DNA of 64,000 nt from Linnemannia elongata. Its lineage: Eukaryota > Mortierellomycota > Mortierellomycetes > Mortierellales > Mortierellaceae. A program made the position numbers and the translations under genes. This document shows, in pieces, positions 57,013 to 64,000 of this stretch. Position 1 is the stretch's first letter. The number at the start of each line of letters is the position of its first letter. Location of the stretch: the NCBI GenBank assembly GCA_036320915.1, contig JAXBDG010000003.1, forward strand, positions 1,488,001 to 1,552,000. The letters are read 5' to 3'. Below the pieces are notes generated by a model. It was given only the letters and a program-made list of their open reading frames with translations. It was not told the DNA's origin and ran no database searches.

Positions 57013-59299
57013 ATGGCACTCGTAATGGCTGGCATCGGTCTGAGAAGACTGTTGGAGCGACAGATGGCTAAGCGCAAACGAACACCGATTGAGTACGCTG
57101 TCTTGGCCACGATCGGATTCTTCGTCGCTGCGATCATCAAGTACCCCAACCGAGCTTTCCTGACGAGAGCCCGGCCAGATCTCAAGGCTCGTGGACAAGA
57201 TGCTGCAGGGTTGCCTTTGATTGGCAACCTTAGTGACTTCATCAAACACCGGGAGAACCCTCTCCTTTACCTCCATCGGTTGTTCCAAGAGCACGGAGAT
57301 GTCATGTAAGAACTCCCCCCCCCCTCTCTCTCTCTCTCTGGCTTTATAGTTGCACCTTTTGCGTTCCCTTGTTGCTCCTGTGCATATGGATCCTTTTCTT
57401 TCTTATCTTGTTATTTTTGCTCACACTATATGGTGGAAAACTCATCCTATGAGGTACTGAAAAGAACATCCTCACAGTCTCCACATCTGCTTTTTCTTCC
57501 ATATGATATATTTTGCTTCTTGTGGTACAAAACATGTTCACCCTATTTTCGGGCGCGCTTTCCCACGCATCATTCTTGAACCCATTTCACCAAACGCATC
57601 AAACCCTACAAAGTATAGGCTAACAGCAACGATACTTTGTTGCACAACGACCTCTCTTTGATTTTTTTCGAGTCAGCTCGATCACGATGCCTATCTTTGG
57701 TCGCGCCATCGTCCTGAATCGGCCCGAGTTCATGGAGCACATCCTCAAAAGTAATCAACTTTGGAACTCAGACGCTTCGCCCTGACTTGTCATCCCATCA
57801 TTATTACATCTCTGACCCTAATTTATGGTATGAAAATCAGCCAACTTTGATAACTATGTCAAGGGCGATTTAGTCCGTTGGAACTTGTCAGATATCTTCG
57901 GCCGAGGAATATTTGTCGCCGACCGTGAAGAGTGGAGGTTTCATCGAAAGACGGCCTCCAACATCTTCACTACCAAGCTCTATCGGAGCTTGGTCGAGGG
58001 TGCCTTCAAGTCTAGCGCCGAGGACTTCAGCACCGTTCTTGACCGAGCTATTGCCGCTGAGATGCCTGTTGACCTTCAAGACAAGTTCCTTAAGTTGACA
58101 TTGGATGCGTTTGGCAAGCTCACATTTGGGTTGGAGTTCAAGGCGTTGCTTAGTGAGGACGGTCCGAACGAGTTTGGAGACGCATTTGATTTCTTGAACT
58201 CAACGGCTGATTCTCGAATGCGCAACCCGCTTTGGTTCATCACCGACCGGATTATCCCTGGGCGATGGAAGAAGCATTGGGGTTGTATTGATATCCTGGA
58301 TAAGTATGCTGCCAAGGCTGTGCATGACCGTCGAGCCGAAACCCCCAAGAAAGCTGCAACGAGAACCCGAGATCTGTTGGATCATTTTATCAACTACAAG
58401 AGTGAGGATGGCACCATGCTCACTGATCGTGAGCTCCGCGATGTCTTTGTCAACTTTATGATGTACGTACTTTTCTCCACACCTTTTCATTCCAAGGTTA
58501 GCTATAGGAGCGAAGCGAATGAACTACTGACCTCTGTTCTATGGTACAACTTCTTTTCTTGATCTTGGTTAGAGCTGGACGCGACACGACGGCGCAGGCA
58601 TTGACCTGGCAGTTTTATTGTCTCATGGCCCACCCAAGAGTCATGAAAAACGTTCTCGATGAGATTGACATGGTTCTTGAAGGCTCGACTGACAAGATCA
58701 CCTACGAGGTCTTGATGAATGAACTGCCTTATGTCAAGGCGGTCTTCCACGAGACCCTGCGACTGCACACACCCGTCCCCAAGAATGTCAAGCAGGCCGT
58801 CGATGACGACATCCTCCCTGATGGCACACGCATCTACAAGGGTGAGCTCGTCGCGTTTTCAAACTGGTGTATGGGCCGTAATAAGGCTGTTTGGGGGATC
58901 GATGCCGAACAGTTTGTCCCTGAGCGATGGCTAATCTCTTCGGACACTGGTGGCTCTGGTTTCACGGTGCATCCTGCAACCGGTCGACGAGTGAGCCCTT
59001 TTGGCAAGTTCAAGCCTGAGAGCCAGTTCAAGTTTATCACCTTCAATGCGGGCCCACGTTTGTGTCTGGGCATGACGTTTGCGCAGTTAGAGGCGATGGC
59101 AACGACCTGTATTCTGTTGCAGAGGTACACGTTCAAGTTGACACCGGATCACCGTGAACCGATATTCAAGGGTTCGCTGACGCTACCGATGAAGGAGGCG
59201 CTGATGACTGTTGTTACCAGGCGGACGGATGTTCCTCCTCGTGGTGGGTCTGATGGTGGGGTAGAGGGCGATATCGACTGTTCTCAGCGCGAGGAATGA
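57013..59299 (+). CDS. Cytochrome P450, tandem copy 2
   Basis: Four exons: 57013-57305, 57677-57750, 57841-58462 and 58573-59299, 571 residues. The first three exons have exactly the same lengths (293, 74, 622 nt) and phases as copy 1. Motifs match: N-terminal anchor (EYAVLATIGFFVAAII), AGRDTTAQ, ETLR, PERW and FNAGPRLCLG with the heme cysteine. The last exon is 27 nt longer and ends with a G- and D-rich tail before the shared CSQREE/ASQREE-like end. The two copies presumably share a fold and reaction class, but differ around the substrate-facing segments and may differ in substrate. An AATAAA follows at 59334-59339. Confidence 0.93.
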
Positions 59300-59733
59300 T
59301 CAAACATTCTCCGCCCACTTTTATCTATTTTCGAATAAAATAAATGGGCGAATGTGGACTATATTCAATTAGCGATATCAGTCACGGGGATGGGAGTGTG
59401 AACCCTACCTAAATGCACGCGCGCCTCCAGTGCCAGCGCAGGAGCAAGGTCGTTTTTGACGACACGGCTGAAGGCGAGCTGCAGTAAGCACTCATCTCTT
59501 TAAAGCCCATCGCCTCTTCTCTCTCTCTCTCTTTACGTCTTTTTTTTTTTATTTCCACACCTTCACACCTCCATTACTTTTCCCTACTTTTTACTTCACT
59601 CTCTTTTTTTTCCTTCTTTCACATTCCCAGCTTTGTGCTCTTCTACACATTCTCAACACTCAGCACCCTCCTATCACCCCCCTTGCACGCCTCAACAAAA
59701 CTCAGGAACGAATAAAAAAGGCCTATTGAGACC
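59300..59733. promoter_or_regulatory. Promoter and leader region of the SH3 adaptor
   Basis: 434 bases. After the P450 3' end the sequence becomes C/T-rich (59510-59690), with a short (CT)n at about 59517-59532 and a 10-T run, up to the ATG at 59734. Confidence 0.5.
59334..59339 (+). terminator. AATAAA polyadenylation signal of P450 copy 2
   Basis: AATAAA 35 bases past the stop, followed by a second overlapping AAATAAAT. Confidence 0.55.
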
Positions 59734-62700
59734 ATGGGTAAGAAGGCATAACAAAAGAAGCGCGGCAAAAGAAACGTGGGCGGACAGGTTCACACTGGCT
59801 TTATATTCACTGCAGAGCCATAGTGCATAGGTGCTTTTGTTACGCGCAGTGCAAACAACTTCTTTGACTTATTCACACTTCCTCCTTTCCTCCCCTTCCT
59901 TTCCTCCTCTTCCTTTCTATCGTTCTTTGCGCTTTCCCTTCACTTCTACACCCGCAAACTTGACACTTTACTACGACAACTCGAACAGCGAACCTTTACA
60001 TTGTGCATCACAGCTACGATGCCGAAAAGAGCGACGAGCTGACCCTCCAGGTCGGAGATATCATTAGCGTTTCGGACAACTCTGACCCTGGATGGTGGGT
60101 TGGTGAGAAGGTCAAGGATGGTCAAGCAGGCTGGTTCCCCGCCAACGTAAGTTTACGCCTGCGTTCTCCTGCGCATCCATTGTTACAGTACTGAGTCACG
60201 CCTATTACGACGATTGTTATAACAAAGCCCCGTTTTCTACTTTGCATTGGAATGAATAGTTTGTGGACCCTCATGAGGAACAGCCAGCAGCACCAGCAGT
60301 AGCAGCACCCCCCGCCCCAGCTGATCCCGTCCCAGCAGTGCCTGTCGAAGATGACGTGGTGACTGCTCCAGCAGCAGCGGAGAGCGCTGCCCCTCCTGCA
60401 CCCAAGAATGAAGGTAACAATCAAAAAGAGGAAGGACGTGAGGATACAAGAGGAAAACCGTTACAGCGTAATCGTCATGGGAGAAAAGAATAATGGATAA
60501 AAACGGTGAGCAGTGCTGACAGGAGCGAGAGCATTGGCCAAAAATATAAAGAATGAGCACCGAGATGAAATACAAAAAGAGAATTGCAGTGGTTACGGTG
60601 TGAATTCGAAAAAAAAAATTGTTGCTAACTTTGATTATCGTTGTCTTCTAACACCATTGATAGGCCCTGTTCTCGCCAGAGTGGAATACGATTACGAGGC
60701 AAAGGAATCGGGTGAGTTGTCACTGGAGGTCGGTCGCGTGGTAACCATTCTCGACTCGAGCGACCCTGCTTGGTGGACTGGCGACTTGAACGGCAAAGTT
60801 GGAACCTTCCCTAGCAATGTAAGGACAGTGCTCTCTCCTCATTATCCCCTTGCCTGCGTTATTAATGCATGCCTGCTGCCAAGCAGATGCGTGACCCATT
60901 GGCGGTTTAATGGCTATTTAGAGACGACTGACTCCTTACCTGACTATATCACTAACATGATTGATCCTCCTTCCCCCTTTTTCTTGTGTCCCCAACTGTC
61001 AATATTGTAGTATGTCAAACTTTTGGAGCACAAGGAGGAGTCGGCAGACACTGGAGACAAGCCTGCCAAGTTCAAGTTGGCAGCATTCGGAGTCAAGCAG
61101 GGAGGTCTCGGATCATTGTTTGCGGGAGGAGTTGTTCCTGGACTCAAGAAGACGGGAGGATTGAAGAAACTTGGAGGCGTTAGTGAGCCTGCAGCTCCAG
61201 CTCCTGCTGTCGGAGGTATGGCCAAGAGGACGTCGGTCGATGAGCCTCGCTCTCCTGTCGTGGCTGCAGCTCCACCAAAGATCTCGCCTCCTGTCGCTGA
61301 AGAGGTTGCTCCTTTGATTGCCCACCACACGCCTGCTCGCTCCACACCTCCTGCACCCGCACCCGCACCCGCTACTCCTCCTGCACCCGTTGAGGAGCCT
61401 GTGCCTGCTCAGGAGCCCCGCGTCCCCAGCCGCGCCAAGAAGCCTAAATGTACGTTCATTGCCATTCCTTATTTCCAAATGTTACCCTAACCGAACTCAA
61501 TCGAAGAGGGTTATTAATTAGAATCGTATTATTGTTTTTTTTCCTGTCAATAGCCAAGCAAATTAGGGCGGTGGTTATTTACGATTATACTGCTCAGGAG
61601 GATGGTAAGAGACGTTAAAGATTACCATTGAACGTGTCAAGACATCAAAAAAAAACGTCATGGAACAGGACAAGGATAAAAATGACTTATGCGACTTTCT
61701 TGAAACTGCCTCTAATAGACGAGATTACACTGGTCAAGGGTTCGACCATAGTTGTGACAGATAAGATGGGCGATGAGGGATGGTGGAGCGGCAGGAACGA
61801 AGATGGCGAGGTTGGAAACTTCCCTTCGGACTTTGTTGAGGAGATCAAGGAAGAGGCTGTACTGTCCCCCAGAGTTGCACCCGCTGCACCCGTCCCAATT
61901 CCTGCTCCTATCGCAGTCCCCGCACCCGCACCCGCACCGGTGGCTCAGGAGGAAGCACCCAAATCCCCAGTCCAATCTCGCACACCCATCCACGCGCCAG
62001 TCCCACTCCCCGTCGTCCCTGCTGAGCCTCTTCGTGTCGAGCCTGTGCGCACTAGGACCAACGAGGCCCCTATGGCAACTCCTCCAGCAATCCCTCGTGG
62101 ATCGCGCCCTCCTTCAATGATCTCGTCACCAACGCCCTCCTCTGCCCAACTTCATGATGCTCGCGCCTCGATCGATGGTCCGCCACTTCCCAGCTCTCCT
62201 CCACCCAAGAGAATGTCGACAATTTCCCGCACCAGCAGCCGTGATGTTCCCGGATCGCCCCGCCTTGCGTCCGTCCCCGTCTTCCCCAACCCTGAGGTTT
62301 CCTCGCCAACCTCAACTCAGCCTCCAGCTGGTGACTTGAGCCGCTCCAGCACTATGCGCCGCCCCCAGAAACCTATTCCTGAGGCTCCTTTGACCGAGGC
62401 GCCAGAAACTTCAGAGGAACACGTTGCTGCCGATACGCCCGAGCCCCCTACCTCAAACTCGAACCGCAACTCTTACATCCTGCCTACACCTGTTGCTCGC
62501 AATCGACCATTGCCCCCTTTGGCCCGTCCTCCTTCTATCCACTCTATCACCGAGAACAGAAGATCCATTGCTAGCCCGCCTGTGAGCCACTTGCCTCCTG
62601 TCCTCAGCGAGGCTGAAGAGCCTGAGCCTGTTCACAAAGACATCATCGAAGAGGAAGACGTTGAAGTTCATCACGCGCCTGAAGCACCTGTTCACGAAGA

Positions 62701-63564
62701 AGAGACTGTGGAGCATCAAGAGGAACCGGAGGAGTCAGTTCCTTCCCAGGAGGAGCACAAAGAGGCCGAGCAGGAAGAGGAGACTGTTACTGACGCCGCT
62801 GCAGTTGAGGAGCCAGTTGAGGAGGAGAAGGAACCTGAGAAGCCCAAGTTGCCCGAGCTTGAAAGCACTGGCCCCGCACTGAGCCATGTTTCTAGACCAA
62901 GACCCGCCAAGGGCCGCAAGCCTCCTACTGCCCCCGTCCCTGCCGAGACCAGCAGCTTTGTTGCCCAATTGGAGGCCGAAGTCAAGGCCGTAAGTTTTAT
63001 TTTGTACAGATTGTTGCGGAAACTTGAAGAGTCGTCAAAGTCGTGGACTAACGATATAAAATTTAACGTGGATTGTAGGCCCCTGTCGAGGAAGTCAAGA
63101 AGCCAGAGCCTGCTCCAGCTCCTGTGGTCGAGAAGGCAGCTCCTCCACCCAAGCCTGTCAAGCCCATCTTCCAGAAGTTCCCTACTCCTTTTGCCGGTGC
63201 ACAGCCTGCATCAATTTCGTTGCGCCCCACTGGTCGTCGCACCGATTCTGGAAACGAGGGACCCCTGAGCCCTGTGAACTCTTCATCATCATCAGCTGGA
63301 TCTCCTGCCAATGTACCCACCCCCGCCGCTGGAGTTGCACCCCCCGCTGGCGGTGTCAAGTCGCTGAGCTCTCGATTCGGTCAGTTCCAGGGCGTCCCAG
63401 CCTCAGGCGGCAACTCTGCGGCGCTTGAGTTGGAGATCGCAAAGTTGCGTCGCTGGATGACCGAAGAGCTTGATCGTGTCAAGAAGGAGCTCTCTGATGA
63501 GCGTGAGGCCCGTGAGAAGCTTCAGGAGGAGGTTAACCAGCTCAAGGCTCAGCTTCAAGGTTGA
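59734..63564 (+). CDS. Three-SH3-domain adaptor with coiled-coil tail (CIN85/CD2AP-like)
   Basis: Eight exons: 59734-59737, 59989-60146, 60260-60413, 60664-60818, 61011-61449, 61554-61604, 61719-62989 and 63079-63564; 905 residues. The first coding exon is only ATGG, followed by GTAAGA; the second exon has no in-frame ATG before SH3-1. SH3-1 (HHSYDAEKSDELTL, DPGWWVGE, GWFPANFV), SH3-2 (YDYEAKESGELSL, DPAWWTGD, GTFPSNYV) and SH3-3 (YDYTAQEDDEITL, DEGWWSGR, GNFPSDFV) are complete. Between and after them lie long P/A-rich and acidic linkers. The last ~45 residues form a coiled coil (LEIAKLRRWMTEEL onwards). Three SH3 domains plus proline-rich linker plus coiled coil is the CIN85/CD2AP layout, which links endocytosis to cortical actin. 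That role is inferred. The 4-nt exon is the least certain part. Confidence 0.87.
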
Positions 63565-63622
63565 GCTTTCTGACGCGAGTTTTTTTTTGTGAAAGATAAT
63601 GTAATGATTTTCGAGTTTGACA

Positions 63623-63628
63623 AATAAA
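63623..63628 (+). terminator. AATAAA polyadenylation signal of the SH3 adaptor
   Basis: AATAAA 59 bases past the stop codon, before the convergent gene. Confidence 0.55.
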
Positions 63629-63707
63629 ATGTTTGATATGAAAGACAACTCTCAAGGCCGTGTAATGTATTATTATGTTCATGCATGCAAAATTATGTAT
63701 CTTCAGT

Positions 63708-63932
63708 CTACTTCTTCTGATAAGGCTTCTTGCCCTTGTTAGGTGGTTGTCCTTTCCCATTACCCTTCTGCTTGCCAGTTGAAGCAGCAGGAGGGGGTGG
63801 TGGGGGTCTCCACTTCTTGACTTGATCCAGTACACTCTGCACAATCTCGCGCTCACCTGACCGGACGACGATGGCGTTGCGTGTCCGTTCGGGGATGGTG
63901 CCAGTAGCTTGCTTCAACAGCGCCTTGTCCTC
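63708..63932 (-). CDS. 3' end of an unidentified gene (partial)
   Basis: Last exon of a minus-strand gene that continues past the right edge. The acceptor (CTAG) is at 63933-63934, and the exon opens with EDKALLKQATGTIPERTRNA and ends with a disordered, basic tail (a run of prolines, then GKQKGNGKGQPPNKGKK). The stop is at 63710-63708. The folded part is too short to assign a family; the lysine-rich tail suggests, weakly, an RNA-associated or nucleolar protein. The intron continues upstream beyond 63934, and any other exons may lie outside the window. Confidence 0.55.
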   Translation of the reverse strand, partial: EDKALLKQATGTIPERTRNAIVVRSGEREIVQSVLDQVKKWRPPPPPPAASTGKQKGNGKGQPPNKGKKPYQKK

Positions 63933-64000
63933 CTAGAATTTAGATGTTTTTTGTTTTTTGTTTTTTGTGAAGAAAGAGTAATAGTGTAAGTAGAGGTAAT

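Larger units (their letters stand above)
52400..59299 (+). repeat. Tandem duplication of about 3.5 kb carrying the two P450 genes
   Basis: Unit 1 is about 52400-55860 and unit 2 about 55963-59299. Each contains roughly 1.05-1.1 kb of upstream sequence and one four-exon P450. Gene order, strand, exon lengths and short upstream sequence blocks correspond. Upstream and intron sequences have diverged strongly, so the duplication is not recent, although coding exon 3 keeps a near-identical patch. Confidence 0.8.

Noticed and set aside
1..64000. tRNA, rRNA, CRISPR arrays, telomere repeats, secondary-metabolite cluster
   Set aside because: None could be supported by reading; the P450 pair has no synthase or tailoring genes next to it within the window.

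Overview
The window reads as nuclear DNA of a filamentous fungus, most likely an early-diverging lineage (Mucoromycota, probably Mortierellomycotina). This placement is inferred from several things: intron-rich genes with GTAAGT-like donors and TAG/CAG acceptors, pyrimidine-rich 5' leaders, many CAG/CAA-coded glutamine runs, and a gene set that includes an XRCC2-like RAD51 paralogue, alpha-actinin, NUP188 and a CIN85/CD2AP-like adaptor. I saw no tRNA, rRNA, CRISPR array or intact transposon.

Layout, left to right. (1) 179-7749, minus strand: a multi-repeat Myb/SANT protein, and upstream of it a PH + leucine-rich-repeat protein whose disordered N-terminus is on a separate 5' exon. (2) 7750-10714: almost 3 kb without a recognisable gene. 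(3) 10715-13485, minus: a short XRN-family 5'-3' exonuclease with all seven catalytic acidic positions. (4) 14807-17349, plus: a single-exon SAM methyltransferase and the Golgi Qb-SNARE GOS1. (5) 17779-23461, plus: TRAPPII subunit TRS120 in 13 exons, convergent with (6) an Hsp70/HSPA12-like ATPase (23576-26566, minus) that appears to carry a Q/P-rich first exon. (7) 27585-29830, minus: mitochondrial EF-Tu, divergent from (8) alpha-actinin (30235-34148, plus, 14 exons including a 13-nt microexon). (9) 34149-36697: a microsatellite-rich intergenic region. (10) 36698-43714, plus: a full-length ABCC transporter with a large insertion in its second nucleotide-binding domain. (11) 43888-45534, minus: an XRCC2-like protein with a long polyQ tract, divergent from (12) NUP188 (46189-52173, plus). 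(13) 53502-55840 and 57013-59299, plus: two tandem P450s with identical intron positions and homologous upstream regions. (14) 59734-63564, plus: a three-SH3 adaptor, convergent with (15) the 3' end of an unidentified gene leaving the window at its right edge.

Most of the genes are housekeeping genes for vesicle traffic (GOS1, TRS120), nuclear pore (NUP188), actin and endocytosis (alpha-actinin, PH-LRR protein, SH3 adaptor), RNA decay, recombination and mitochondrial translation. They do not form a cluster of shared function. The accessory parts are the P450 pair, the ABCC transporter and possibly the methyltransferase. Gene models were joined by eye by checking reading-frame phase at each splice site; every internal junction listed keeps the frame. 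I found no convincing new multi-gene system. The most interesting observations are gene-architecture oddities and the P450 duplication with a conversion-like patch.
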